64,000 nucleotides of DNA, from the NCBI GenBank assembly GCA_021186555.1, contig JAJKFL010000013.1, positions 42,037,144 to 42,101,143 on the forward strand, given 5' to 3'. Origin of the DNA: Reticulitermes speratus (Eukaryota > Arthropoda > Insecta > Blattodea > Rhinotermitidae). The notes below the pieces were generated by a model. That model made no database searches. It was not told the DNA's origin and was given only the letters and a program-made list of their open reading frames with translations. The position numbers and the translations under genes were made by a program. Positions 23,291-36,400 of the stretch are shown in pieces; position 1 is the stretch's first letter; each line of letters begins with the position of its first letter.

Positions 23291-23981
23291 CCCATAAAAA
23301 TGGGGAATTTTTCTTTATACGCGCGACTAAGCGTCTGTAAAATGATTCAGTTGTCTGAACTTAATTAATTAGTTGCTGCTCTAGGTTAGTGATTTTTAGT
23401 CAAACACTTTTTGCCTAAGATAAATTAAGATCCGTAGAAGTGTTGTATATTTTGAGTATACAACATAGCAGAGGATTCGTTTAAAACTTGTGAGCTCGAC
23501 AGATTACGCTGTTCAATCCTGTTTTCAAATTACATGAGAAAGTAGAAGTGACTGGGTGCTCTGAAAAGTGAGGCACAGTGTTTGTCATCGGGTAGAGAAA
23601 TTTACGTGTTGTGTGTGGGCGATACTGCAAATAGCTACGTCTTGCAACAAATGAGAAGAATATGCGAAATACGGGTCTTGGAAACAGTGAGCAGTGACAC
23701 TGAAAGTGCGTATTACATATTATTTACATGATTTCTTCTGAAATGTTTAATACACTCCACATTCGAAATTAACAGCCTAGCAGCATACAAAACAATTTTC
23801 TCGTTTGGCCTACAGCGTATTCTACCTCTGTTATGGGATTAAAGTTTTTATTCCACTAACCATTTACCATTAATTAATAAACGTGTACATTAATTGATGA
23901 GCAGAAAACAACTGTTTCCGAAATAGCAATAATTCACATCCTTCTGTTTCAAAAACACTTGATGAGGGATATAGGTACGAA

Positions 23982-24215
23982 TTTTTGACATACACCAACA
24001 AAATGCACAAATTAATAAACGGTACAAATTAGCTCCTTATCATAATTTAACCCTACACGCGTTTCGGCTCTCTATGAGCCATCATCAGGGGTCTTTATAA
24101 AAAGTGCTCATGTGATGGCTCATAGAGAGCCGAAACGCGTGTAGGGTTAAATTATGATAAGGAGCTAATTTGTACCGTTTATTAATTTGTGCATTTTGTT
24201 GGTGTATGTCAAAAA
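23982..24215. repeat. Near-perfect palindrome, 103-bp arms and 28-bp spacer
   Basis: 23982-24084 is the reverse complement of 24113-24215 over the full arm as far as I can compare by eye. The spacer 24085-24112 completes a hammerhead-like motif on the minus strand of the left arm; the right arm lacks the CCCC and first core bases. So the palindrome is an inverted duplication of one segment that broke inside the motif. Near-identity of the arms implies a recent event or gene conversion. Confidence 0.9.
24051..24091 (-). ncRNA. Hammerhead-ribozyme-like motif C (all core bases intact)
   Basis: On the minus strand: stem I CCC (24091-24089)/GGG (24053-24051), CTGATGA (24088-24082), extra T (24081), stem II GGCTC/GAGCC with loop ATAGA, GAA (24065-24063), stem III ACGCGTGT (self-complementary with two G-U pairs), and A24054 as predicted cleavage base. 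The 5' flank GACCCCTGATGATGG is identical to motif A although the rest of the surroundings differ. Confidence 0.55.
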
Positions 24216-24344
24216 TAATAAAAAATGCACGGTGAGTTAAGACTAAAGATAGGTACGAATATTATTTATATTTGTGTATGGTGTATTTAATATCTGGCTC
24301 AGGACAGGGCATTGTGAATGCGATAATGAACCTTCGGGTTCCAT

Positions 24345-25560
24345 AAAATAAGGACTCTTTTGCGTTGATTTTTTGTTGAGAGGTAGAAAAATCGTCTAGT
24401 GAAACACGTAATACCGTCGTTAGTCTTAGCCACTCCTCCAATCACAATTAAGTTTTTGTATTTTTAATTATATTAGGTAACCTTAACAGAGTTTGTTTAG
24501 AATTTGTGGCGCCTACAGAAGTTGGCGCCCTGGACAAAAGCTTAATTGCCTACTGGGTAACGCCGGCTTTGCGGGTGGTGACCGAGTCCGTAGGCCCGGG
24601 TGGTATAGATTTATTGGCTTTTGAAAGTTCTCATTTTTCAGAACTTTGTATTACGTTATGGTTACAGTCCGCTGTACCTGATGTAGGTCAACATTCGCTC
24701 TCACTTGTCACTTATAACCTTCTTATTAAATTAAAGAGTGGCATTGAAATTTTCAGCGATTCTCTCCATCTGTTGCTAAGCTGATTTTCACTAGTCATTA
24801 TTTCAAACTACAGTTTCTTTTTTCCCTGCAAAGGCATTTCATTTTATTGCGTATAGAAAACAAAGACGAGATAATTATTGATTTAGTTGTTATTTCGTTT
24901 TCAACAAATTGTTTTGAAAGCTCGTGTAGTATGGCCCTAATACTTATTCCTTTTCCAAGGCAAGAGTGGTTAAGCGAACTCGCTTCTATGTTGCGTTTAT
25001 ACGTATATTGCCTGTCTTGTTTATTCTCCTTTTCCTACAGATTCTGCTTCCTCTTCCTTCCTTCCTGCCATTCTTCATACATACAGCAAGGACACAGGGC
25101 AAAAAATACGCCTAAGAAGGCTGCTGAATCAAGTTCGTGGCAATTGATATAGGCCCTACAGCACGTCTCGCCCGATAACTCTTTAATCCAAAGTTATTTG
25201 TACTAAATAGTGGAATGTCCACTGAAAATTCAACGGAAATTTTGATACATCCGATCTGCAGCCACGGCCTTCACTGCCAACCCGTCCATTGTACCAATCC
25301 AATACATAACAACCCATGAGGGACACTTGGATATCGCAGTCACTGAACATACACGCTGTGACCTTTAAAATTTCTGAAGATCATTTGATAAAATAAGCAT
25401 AATAATAACAATAATAATAATCTAGAACAGAGGCCACCCACCAGCATTGTTATTTATTTATCATTTACTTTCAAGGAGCGAGGCCCTTATTACAACTCAG
25501 AATTTGACATTTTTTTGTAAAACAGTCATATATTATTCGTAACTCCTTTCTGAAAAATTT
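24345..25560. other. No gene recognised
   Basis: Intergenic AT-rich DNA. Open frames of up to 101 codons (24847-25152) lack family features and have no convincing splice context. Confidence 0.45.
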
Positions 25561-25561
25561 A

Positions 25562-25800
25562 ATGTGCAATTTTGGCAGCGCAGGTTGCTGCAGCAGTAAT
25601 GCCGTAACACTTGTAGGCAGAAGATGTCCGATTCGAAATTCAGCCGACACACACGGCATCTTGCAGTTTCTCTTGGTCCCTCTTGGCAAATGCCGGGTTA
25701 GGCTTAGATGGCTTCCTACCAAATTCTTCCCAAACCATCGATCATCCTACTTCGAAGCTATATAGTCTGAGATACTGACAGCGTCGTTAAATAAGTAAAA
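25562..25800 (+). repeat. SINE-like repeat, family D
   Basis: The head GGCAGCGCAGGTTGCTGCAG with B-box-like GATTCGAAATTC about 35 bases on, then a body rich in short C/T blocks, ending GCGTCGTTAAATAA. The tRNA-like promoter arrangement supports a SINE, but the match is weaker than for family A. Confidence 0.5.
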
Positions 25801-25831
25801 CAATGCTGCTTAATACAGAATATGCCGATAC

Positions 25832-26075
25832 CAGTGGCCGCGCAGTCTAAGGTGGCATCTCGCTTTCTGGGATTGCGGGTTCGAATCCTGAGGGCGCATG
25901 GATGTCTGTCTCTTGTGAGTGTTGTGTGTTGTCAGGTAGAGGTCTCTGCGACGGGCCGATCACTCGTCCAGAGGAGTCCTACCGAGCGTGGTGTGTCTAA
26001 TTGAGTGTGATCGTGGAACATCATAGAGGAGGCCTAGGCCCCCAAGGGGCTGTTGAACCATGAGAAAAAAAAAGA
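25832..26075 (+). repeat. tRNA-derived SINE family A, full copy
   Basis: The head has GTGGCCGCGCAGTCTAAGG (A-box region, like a class II tRNA such as tRNA-Leu) and GCGGGTTCGAATCC (B box). The body includes GTGTTGTGTGTTGTCAGG and CCGAGCGTGGTGTGTC, the tail CCCAAGGGGCTGTTGAACC, then an A-rich run. It agrees closely with the minus-strand copy at 28402-28658. Confidence 0.88.
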
Positions 26076-26986
26076 GAACACGTGTTAGGATGCTGGTGTA
26101 TTGTAGTACGAGACAGAGTGTCATATGGTAGAAAATGTCCTTCAGGCGAACTTTTAAGACAAGAGGCTTATGTACTGAAAAGCTACTTAAATATAATTAT
26201 TCTGGTCATTAAACAATTTCACTTTCTCAGTTTTCCCTCATGCGGCGTGTTACTTTGTCTAACAGGCGCTTCCTGTTACAGCGATCGATAAGAAGCATCT
26301 ATCATGTTGTGTATTTCGAAACTGGAAATGTGGCTGAAGTGGAAATCGGTGTTACATGTGAGGTCGAATAATGATTGGAAGAAAATGGTCGTGGCGTGTT
26401 TGAGGTTATATACCGGCATTTGCACGTGAGTACTGAGGAAAACCAAAATAACCTCAGACAGGATAGTCGATGTCCTGCCGGTCACCTCGCAAGCACAAGC
26501 GAGCAACGTTACCGCTTGAGGCCAGCTTGGTCGGCTGTATTGTATAGAGTTGTAAATTCTATTGCAGATACGCCTATAATTAACCAGTGTTACCACAATT
26601 TGAGTGTATAAACGCAGGTAGTAATTTTTTCTATTGTGTTCCATTAAATATGCACCGTATCTGAGAGTTCATCGCTTTAAAATATTAAAGAAAAACACGT
26701 GTTACGCTATTATTTAATTTCGTTCTATATAAATCTGTTTTTGAGAAATATGATACATTCGATTTGAAGTTAATGTAACTGACCGGTTAAAACGGAACGT
26801 TGAAGATCAATATGAAATTTGTCATGGAAATTTAGCATAGTTCCTTAATACCAAATCTAATCAAAATTCGTTATTTCGGACAGGGAATAAGAAGACGAAG
26901 ATAAAGTCTCCAAATCATGCGTTAATTCTGTGTGTGTTGTGCAAGTAAGAGTTATAACTACATTATGTATTGCAGTTTTATTCAAA

Positions 26987-27269
26987 CATCGCAGACGTTC
27001 GGACGGTGAGCAGTGCACCCTTACTGCACTGCCATCGCAGACGTTCGGACGGTGAGCAGTGCACCGTTACTGCACTGCCATCGCAGACGTTCGGACGGTG
27101 AGCAGTGCACCCTTACTGCACTGCCATCGCAGACGTTCGGACGGTGAGCAGTGCACCGTTACTGCACTGCCATCGCAGACGTTCGGACGGTGAGCAGTGC
27201 ACCGTTACTGCACTGCCATCGCAGACGTTCGGACGGTGAGCAGTGCACCGTTACTGCACTGCCATCGCA
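26987..27269. repeat. Minisatellite: six 46-bp units, each holding a hairpin
   Basis: Units start at 26987, 27033, 27079, 27125, 27171 and 27217, with a partial seventh at 27263-27269. The unit begins CATCGCAGACGTTCGGACGG. Units 1 and 3 have ACCCTTAC where units 2, 4, 5 and 6 have ACCGTTAC; otherwise they are identical. Each contains GCAGTGCA and TGCACTGC around a 7-base loop, an 8-bp hairpin. GC content is far above the flanks. Confidence 0.97.
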
Positions 27270-27499
27270 AAAATGGCTACTTCCTGCTCTACAAGTAACA
27301 AGATATAGCAAGATTGTTGAATATTTGTGAAGGCACGGAAATCACCAGCATTTTGTGGCAGGTCGTGACGCAGTGGAAGCATCTGTTTGCGTCTGTCTAT
27401 TTGTAGAATAAGACACTTTCTTAAACGCAATTGTATTGGAAATGTTTGATTTGTTCCGCTGTTAATCAAATTCATTTTTCTTCCTCAAAATAGCCGGGA

Positions 27500-27660
27500 T
27501 AGGTACGTCAGTATGGTGACCAGGTTACACGTTGGAAGGTCCGAAATATTGTAATTCGATTCCCGGCAAGGGACTTGTATGTTCTCCAGAGGGTTCAGAT
27601 CGAATATGAGGCCTATTTACCTACCTAGTCAATGGGACGAGTACGAGGGCCGGGGCGTAA
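27500..27660 (+). repeat. Possible tRNA-derived SINE
   Basis: GGTGACCAGGTTACACG followed after about 25 bases by TAATTCGATTCCCGG (B-box-like), then GTACGAGGGCCGGGGCG. The pattern fits a SINE head, but no second copy in the window supports it. Confidence 0.35.
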
Positions 27661-28401
27661 ACGAAACCACTCGCCACTGTTTAATATCGAGTTAAGAATG
27701 CTTATAGCTATGCTTCCACGCCCTCCATACGTCTTCATAGCGTTCCGCCTACTTAAGTGCAGCGATAAATGAAGTGTAAACATGAAAGGTAATAAGCATT
27801 TCATATTTACACATCATTACTTGCGTACTGTTTTACACGGACGTGAAATTTGGTCGCCAATGCTAAACAAAGAATATTGAGGATTTTCGAAAATAAGGTT
27901 CGAAGTAGAATGTTCGGGTCTAAGAGAGAGAAGTAACAGTCGGATGGGGATAAACTGCATAATAGAGCGCTTCATAGTTTGTACTCTTAAGTAAATATTA
28001 TTACGGTGATGAAATTAAGAAAAATGGGCTGGGAAAACAATACAGCCTGTAGCACGCAACGGAGGTGATGGGAGATGATAAACGCATATGTGATAATTAT
28101 CTGAAATCTGAAGGGTAAGAAACCAAACAAGAAATGTAGTCGTTTATGTAAAGATAATACTAAAACGGATTTAAACAATCGGGTGTGAAAGTGTGGATAT
28201 GATTCGATTGTCTCCGGACAGAATCCAGTGGTGGACCTTATGAACACGGCAATGAATAGTTGGGTTCCATGAAAAGTCAGGAACGTTTTCATCCGATGAG
28301 CGGCTGTCATTGTCTCAAGAAGAATTAAGCTCAACGCATTTAATTACAAATAAATAGCAGATAATCAGTTGTTTAAAAAATTATTAACTCACAAATGTAA
28401 T

Positions 28402-28658
28402 TTCCTTTCTTGTGGCGCAACAGCCCCACTTGGGCCTAGGCCGACTCATTGTTGAGGTTCCGAGATCATACACAGACACACCACTCTCGGTAGGACTCCT
28501 CTGAAAGGCTGATCAGCCCGACGCAGAGACCTCTACCTGACAACACACAACATTCACAAGAGACAGACATCCAGGCCCCCGGCGGGATTCGAACCCGCAA
28601 TCCCAATAAGCGAGCGGCCCCAGACCTATGCCTTAGACCGCGCGGCCACCGGGATCAG
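28402..28658 (-). repeat. tRNA-derived SINE family A, full copy
   Basis: Minus strand: GGTGGCCGCGCGGTCTAAGG, then GATTGCGGGTTCGAATCC (B box), then the same body and GGGGCTGTTG tail as at 25832-26075. The head is closest to a leucine-type (class II) tRNA. Confidence 0.88.
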
Positions 28659-28659
28659 T

Positions 28660-30224
28660 CATAAATGTAATACTGACAACACAATTCGCGCCGTACATAA
28701 TTAATTATCCTACAAATTTATATTTAAGTACCCGATTTGTTGCTAAATGCCCATCATCAAGCCGGGCTTCTAACCACAAAGACCTGAAAATCTAGAAGAA
28801 TCCGCGCGATGGAGTTAGTACCATTACGAAGTGTCCGTACGTGTTCGGATGCAATTTACACCGGGATACTAGTTAACTTCCGGTAAAATTTCACCTGCGC
28901 TGCAACTAGACTACTTAAGCTCTGGAAGTGTGTCAATTTAGAATAAGCACCGCGCCACTTGCTTAGCCGATAGGATGTGAGGAAAGAAAGACACGGAAGG
29001 AGAAAGCGACAGCCCTAGGTTTTTGATACACAAATTATTGCGTGTCACAATTGAAGTGACCGATATGGACAAACTTTGAAAATGTAAAATTGCACTTGAA
29101 TAACTTTCTAACAAGGCAGTTCTGCTCAAAGTCTACTTAAGTAGTACTTCCACGTTATCTAGCTCCTTCAAACAAACCTTTTATAACCCTTAACATTTTC
29201 TTGTTTTGTTATCAGTTATGACAACGAAGATTATGGCTTTTGTAGGCGGGAATACAGTGAGGGCTAAGAGTGTAACACATGATAAGATGTTATAACAAGC
29301 ACTGCGCTTTTAAGTATTTGAGATATAATACAAGCTGTGTATCATGAAAGATGGATAAAGTGGATAAAAACCGAAAGGATGACATCGGAAGTGGACTACA
29401 AGTATTCTTCTTAAATAATAAATTGTATGACTACATCTAACTGATAAAGACAGACTGTCGAAATAGCAATAACATACATATTCAAAGAAAAAATGCCAGG
29501 GACACACAAGGACACGTGAAGTGTCCTTTGAAGCCGGAACAGGTATGGATACCCATGCCATGAGGTGAAGACATGAATAATGTTGTAAGGATATTGCAGA
29601 CATGAAGCAGAAACATAGGCAGAGCAACAGATAGTGGGTCCCGAAATATTTCCTCCTCCCGAAACATGCCAACCAAAAGATTGTCCTACCAAGCCAATTA
29701 CTGACATTTTTAGAATCATGAGGTACAAAGTGTCTGACTACGGTTTACTAGATATTTACAAGTACCTACGGTAGTTCATGTTATGTATCATTTGTATTCG
29801 TTAGAGCCAAGATTACCATTTTAACTTTGGTGGTAAATCAAACCTGAGGTATTCGATACAGTGAATAAAAGTCAAATCGAGAAAATCTAGCAACCACTAC
29901 ACGTGACGTACACGCATAAATTCCTGTGAAAGTAGTCATAAGAATCTGTTGCATAATTTTGTGCAGATACATAGAACTGGGAATGCTTTTAAGCAATAAA
30001 CAATGCACTATTCACGTTCATACAAAAAAAACAGACTCTTCGTCGCTTTTTACACAGGATGCTGGTTAAGGTAAGGTGACACGTACTCTTCATTCTTTCG
30101 AAAGTACTGACGTGTATGACTTCTATGGCTTGTAAGTACTACAGGTGTAAAAAAAGTGACTCAGTAATCTTATGGGAAGTAAACGTGAGAGGAAAGATCC
30201 ACTTCCAAAGTTGAACCCGGAGGC
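28660..30224. other. Upstream region of the chitin deacetylase; no gene recognised
   Basis: AT-rich. If the deacetylase has a separate signal-peptide exon, it could lie here or further left; none was recognised. No TATA or initiator could be placed with confidence. Confidence 0.4.
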
Positions 30225-30405
30225 TTGTTTTTATGTGACCGACCACTTTTCCTAGCGGCAGGTGTGGTCATGGCGGACATCGATCATTACCACCTGAAAC
30301 TGAAAATCCCGTGCCTGGAGAATGGAAGGTTCTACCGAAACCCCAATCCGGCGCCCGAAAAGGTGTGGACCATCTCTGAATGTTCCAAATATTATCTCTG
30401 CTTGG
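30225..30405 (+). CDS. CDA3: Chitin deacetylase exon 1 (signal region, start of chitin-binding domain)
   Basis: Ends in phase 1 before GTGAGT. Read from 30225 it starts MFLCDRPLFLAAGVVMA, a short hydrophobic run with a plausible cleavage after VMA, then DIDHYHLKLKIPCLENGRFY. Alternatively TTTTCCTAG (to 30255) is an acceptor and the exon starts at 30256, with the signal peptide coded mostly in an unseen upstream exon; the frame would be the same. The end ECSKYYLCL holds Cys 2 and 3 of the chitin-binding domain. Confidence 0.75.
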
Positions 30406-33400
30406 GTGAGTAATTTGAGGAGGAAGGCTGAATAAGGAACCGTATTTTTTAAAGCAGCAGTAGCAGTAAGTGCCAAATAATAATAGTAATGATAATAATA
30501 AAACCACCTCAAGGTCACGGAATGATATTCCTCGCCACTTTCAGACAAGATGGATATTAATTTTATAAAATAATAAGTTATATAACAAATTAATATTTCA
30601 ATGCAGTTGTTGTTACTTTTATTTTTTGACGATTTTTGAATGCCTTACGCACGTCATCATCATCATCATCAGTAGCAGCAGCACTATAGCCCTTGATGGG
30701 CTTTGGCTTCCTTCATCCGAGGCTGTGATGTAGGTTTCGTAACAATTTATTTTTTATGGCTTGCGGTTGTTAGCCCCACGTCCAACCCCCAACCTGGTGG
30801 ACCAGGGTATCCCTTTTGGTCTGGGTCATCTCCTTTGACCTGTCTAGCATCGGAGGCCCTACCAGTAGCTACGCTACCGCCAGCATAGCTCTCAGGATAT
30901 GCATTTTTTTTATCTTTTCCAATAATACAGAAAAATTAGGTTTATTACTTCACTTAAAACATAAACGAAACGCTCTGTGATATATCGCAAGTACTGCTAC
31001 ATCCAATTTTTGAAGACGCTTAACTAAGGTATTCACATTCCTGTTTCTGAGACAAAAATTGCCGTATCTCTTATACTCTGCACATAGCTGTAATTTCTTG
31101 GGAGGTATTGATACATTTATGAATTAGTTAAAAGTAGGTCCTTTAACACGGCCGTTAATAAATATATTATTATTATTATTATTACTTTATTACATTGGCA
31201 CACAAAGTTTAGTACAGTTTTATTCATTAGTGTGTAATTTCATATTCGACACTCACAATTGTCTATGCACTTTGAACAGAGAAGATTCACGCAAGATCTG
31301 AGGTTCTCACAATGGTGTTGATGAAGTTTCAAGTCTTCTGGGATAACGTGCTCTTCCGAAACGTCAGTTACTGTTTACCAGCCGAGAATATATAACATTT
31401 CATAAGACTTGAAACTTCATAGGGACCCATTTTTACTTGGGTGTTTATGATTTTGCAGTCGACGGTATTCCTTTTACGCAGCTGAGAAACCGTCGTGAAA
31501 TGGGTCAAGAAACAAAAAATATCCGAAAGTGAAGATTTGGGGTTATTACTGCGGCCTCGTCATATATCACAGAAGACAGCATAATTCAATGCCCCACAGA
31601 ACCATTCGTAATATTATTTACTTTAATTTAATTTATATATACATTAAATAATACAATACGAATATATACGTATATAAAATACACGGCCTCTCGTCTTTTT
31701 GTTAACATTTCTTCTGTCTATTGTCAAAGTAATTTTTCGGCTTTAGATTTAGAGCTGGATGACATGTTACTAATGTGAAATGCTGTTTCAGTTTATTCGC
31801 GTTCCAATAAAATCCATATACAGGATAACAATCCATTGGATATAGAAACTGTCATAATAGATACAATGGAACAAAATAAGAAATCGTAGAATGACGATGT
31901 ATATATACAAATAGGTTAAAATCAGAATCACAAACAAACACACAATTAACGTTCGTTTGAGTTTCAGTCATACAGCACAAACATCAACCAATATGTACAA
32001 AGCAAGACACAAACATACATAAATGTAAATCATAACAATAAATGCAACAGTAAAAGGAGCCATAGGACAATATAACAAACAGGTACACCACAATGATATA
32101 AAGATAAATTTATTTATTATAATACTCCTCAAGTGTATAAAAGGAGTGTAAATATAAAGTGTTTTAGAGCAGTTTTGAATTTCACAGGACTATCGCAGAT
32201 ATCTTTAATATCCGTTGGAAGACCATTAAAAACTCTGATACCAGAGTAATAGATGCGTTGTGTTCTATCATCAATATATTGAACTTTTCGGTACCTTTTC
32301 CCTCAAATACAACTACTGATATGGCCAGTAAAAAAAAAAAAAGGCCTATTTCTCAACGGGAATGGAAATTATTTCATTCAACATGTGCGGATTTTATGTG
32401 AAGAAAATGTTACACTAGATCCACATGAACTAAAATTGTATTTCCCTTTCAACTCTTCATGTACGAGTATTCATCGGATTTCATTGCATCGTTTCGGAAA
32501 AGAAACATGTGGACGGACGGAAATACAGGCACATGTAAATCTACAGATAGGACCTTTCAAAAATGAGCTCATTTGCAACACATGTCGTAAATAAATGAAT
32601 TCGCCTCAGTGATGCAGCAACTTTTCCATCAGAATAGTGTGTCGTATAATCACAGGATCATACAGGCTGACGGTGTTCCAGATCAGAATGCTGAGAAAGA
32701 TACAAGCATTTAGACCTGGGGGGGAGAAAATTGTATACCGAGGAGCTTTATGATTTTTACTCATCAAATATTGTTGGGTGATCGAATCATGGAAAATAAG
32801 ATGGGTGGAGCATGTGACACACACGGGAGAGAAGATAAATGTATACAGGATTTTGGTAGGGAAACCTGAAGGAGAGAGACCACTTGGAAGACCTAGATGT
32901 AATGGGAGGATAATATTAAAATGGATTTTAAGGAAATAAGATTGGAGGGTGTGGACTGGATTAATGTAACTCAGGACAGAGACACGTGGCAGACTGTTGA
33001 GAATAGGGTAATGACCCTTTCAGTTCCATCAATGTGGAAAATTTTTTTACTAGTTGAGGAATAGCTTCTCAAGAAGGACTCTGTTCTGTGGAGTTAGTCA
33101 GTTAGTTGGTGAGCTAATACATACTTATGAAGTAAGGCCTACCCATAAATACTGAGCATATGTTTATGTCATATCACTTGTTTTTTTGGTCAGCAGTTTA
33201 ACTGCTTTGTTCATAACTCCATAGCAATCACAATTTCTCCTTCTTCCTATTACTTACGAAACAATACTTTTCCTTTTAATTGAGAATTATTTTTACATTC
33301 GTAACATTATTTTCAGATGGTGAAGTGTTCGGATTCAAATGCTCTGCAGGCCTTCTCTTTGATGTCAACAGGCAAATATGTGACTTTAAATTAAATGTGG

Positions 33401-36400
33401 ACAATTGTGATGTGGTGGCAGGTGAGCTGATTTCAAAAGAAACACATTCCTGTTTCTACCCTGATTTCAATAGATTCAGTTGAGAGGCAGTTTATGGTGG
33501 CTACTAATCTAAGAACTGTTGTTTTGTTTCCACAGACACTTCGGCACATACTAGACAATGTGGAATTGTAGTTCACTTCTTAATCAATTTTGGATATGGT
33601 GAAAATGTTAATCTCCCAACATATAAAACTCACAAGAAGTGTTGTTCCCTTTCACAGTCCTGTTTTCGTACATGCATGCACGCACGCACACACATATGCA
33701 TGCTGTATGCAAATACACTATACCATTTTGCAATGACAGTTACTAATTTTACTGAATATAGTGCACACTCAAATGTAGACTGCATCCCAGTTATGAAGTA
33801 TTAAGTAAACGAAAGTTTGATACTCCAGTAACAAAGGTGCAAAATTTATTGAGTTGTCTCTCAAACATGTTTGGAAATCTTTTACTTAAATTTCTAAGCA
33901 TCAATATTACAAAATTTATTGAAAATTTATTTACATTAATATACTATTCATCTTTGCATTGAACTTCATCATTGTTGGAATTATCACAATTATCAGATAG
34001 TAATTATACTTGAATAAGTAAACCATTTTGAGTAAAATGTGTAACAAATTTGCACATTTCTATACATTTAATTTAATTTAACACTGTAATTTCTGGGGAG
34101 CTTTGGATTAAAAAAGTGTGCATTTTATTAAGCAAAATACAGGACTTCCAGCAAAAATACATAAATTAGGTACAATATTTTAAAATGCAGTTGACAGATA
34201 TTTTGTGCAAAACTTGTTTCAGAGGCAAAGGTGCCACAGCCATTACTAGAAGCTGCTGAGTGTGAAAATCCTGACCACTTGGGTTGTGGTGATGGTTCAT
34301 GTTTACCCAATGAGTTTTTCTGTGACGGCAGTGTAGATTGTGCTGATGGCTCAGATGAGGGATGGTGTGGTATGCATTTTAAATTGGAAAATTTCATACT
34401 TCTGATCAGAACTGTCTTTCCCTATTTTTTAAATAAAAATATGCATTGTCAAACTAAATTTATTATTGTTATTCCTGCCAGCCTCTATACTCACTTACAA
34501 ACATAATTCAGGTAATGTGCAATCTCCTGTGCACATGTCAGGATCTGCATTCCTCAAGGGTTTCCACATATGTTTTTCTGGCACATTCTCATCAAACTAG
34601 AGTGTTTTTAATTACATATTCTATAGCATACCGTCCTATTTTTCCATTTCAGGTCCTGACTCCCAAATGTGTCTACATTACATTTTTTTCTAGAGCATAT
34701 TTGCCAAAACAATATTTCTATCTACCATGTTTTTTTTCGAAAGGCATTGTTCAAGTCACAGGACATGCTGCACTGTTAGTATCATATACAGGTTAAATAT
34801 AATTAATAATGATCTCCATTTGCACACAAAAACAGTGGAGCAGTAAAGAGCCATTACATAAATCAATTTTCAATATTATCTTCCCATATTCATAACTTGA
34901 TCATTACTCAGGAGCAAAGTTTTGGTCTTGACAACATGGGTGGGTGACCCTTAACTCTGGGTGAAGCATGCAAAGAAAACATGTAGACCCTGCAAAGAAG
35001 ATAGGTATCATTTTCCACTGGTTGCCATTTGTTAGGTGTTCAGTTTATAACAAGCCTAGAGTCAAATTCAAGCAGAGCTCTAGCCAGATAGAACACAACA
35101 CAAAATTCTGTCTCACATAATAGTATCAATTTGCCCTTAAAAGACATAACTGTACTTTAGCCCAACTACCTTTTGATTGGAATACATCAGTTACCGGTAA
35201 TACACATCTCACAGTCTGACCTTCCCCTGCAAAACCACTACCAATGTCAAAGTTGCACTCCTGAGTAACCAAATTTAGGTCTCTCACATGTCCTCTTCTA
35301 TGAAGGTTTTGTGATTCATATTTTGTATGCATTTGTTGTGTCACCCATGAGGGCCAAATACACAATGAATTTCATACCTGTGATTTAATCATCCTAAAAA
35401 TATCTGATACAGAGTAAAAGTCATAAAGCTCATCATTATGCAGTGTCTTCATCCTACTGTTACTTCCTCTCTTCAACAACCTGTTCTCACACGTCCTCAG
35501 TCTGTGTTCCTCACTCCTGGTGAGAACTCAGATTTTGCACCCATATAAAATATTTGATGTTCTTAGATGCATACAGACATTCTACATATGCACAGTCAGG
35601 TGTGCACCCAGAAGTTTTCACTTGGGGGGGGGGGGGGGGGTGACCCTGAGGTTATATACAATTTACGTTTGATTTTAAAAATTATGTTGTAAAAAATCAT
35701 GTCATAAGTACAACATAACACTCTTTGCAACTGCACTTATATACCATCGAATATAATTGCATGTTCCATGACTCAATCAGTGCCCTATCTTCTTGTTCTT
35801 TTATATTTTATTAATTTATTTTTCACAATTCTAAGTATTAGTCATCAGCTGATTTCGGCTGACGGGTAAATCACGTAAAACTTTTGATATCATAATATCT
35901 ACAAAATCTGTGTTTTTTAAATTTCGGTTTTGCGGGGGCTGCAACCCAGCAGCCTTGCTTTGGGTGCACCCTTGTGCACAGTAAGCAGCCAAATAAATAT
36001 ATCACCTCCTTCAATAATTATGCTCAGTTTGACTAATATGGATACTGCATAAAGCAATCCCATTACAGGCCTGGACAGACCCTTAGGGTTCCAGGAAATT
36101 GAGGCTCCCAGATTTCTAGACAATCGGCACATGAAGGTGGTAAGGTTGTCAGCCCTACGCACCGGCCGCCTTTACCCCCCAGGAAATATTCCTGGTACTC
36201 ATTTCTGTTAGAGGCTGAGTCGACCCCAGGGCCATAGTGCGACTGAAACGATTATGTCAAGGAAAAATTCCAATGACACCATCGGGAATCGAACTAGCGA
36301 TGTTCCGGTTTGTAGCGTAGTGCCTCAACCAACTGCGCCACCGCGCGCGCCCCAATACTGCATAACAGTATTCCTTATTTTTTGAGCTCTTTCTATGCAT

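Noticed and set aside
24847..25152. 101-codon plus-strand frame
   Set aside because: No family features, no splice partner, ordinary length for chance in this much non-coding DNA.
26987..27269. Possible CRISPR array
   Set aside because: The 46-bp units are directly adjacent with no spacers, and the genome is animal; it is a minisatellite.
35840..35875. TCATCAGCTGATTTCGGCTGAC as a permuted hammerhead
   Set aside because: The two core halves are in the wrong order and overlap a plain palindrome inside a hAT MITE.
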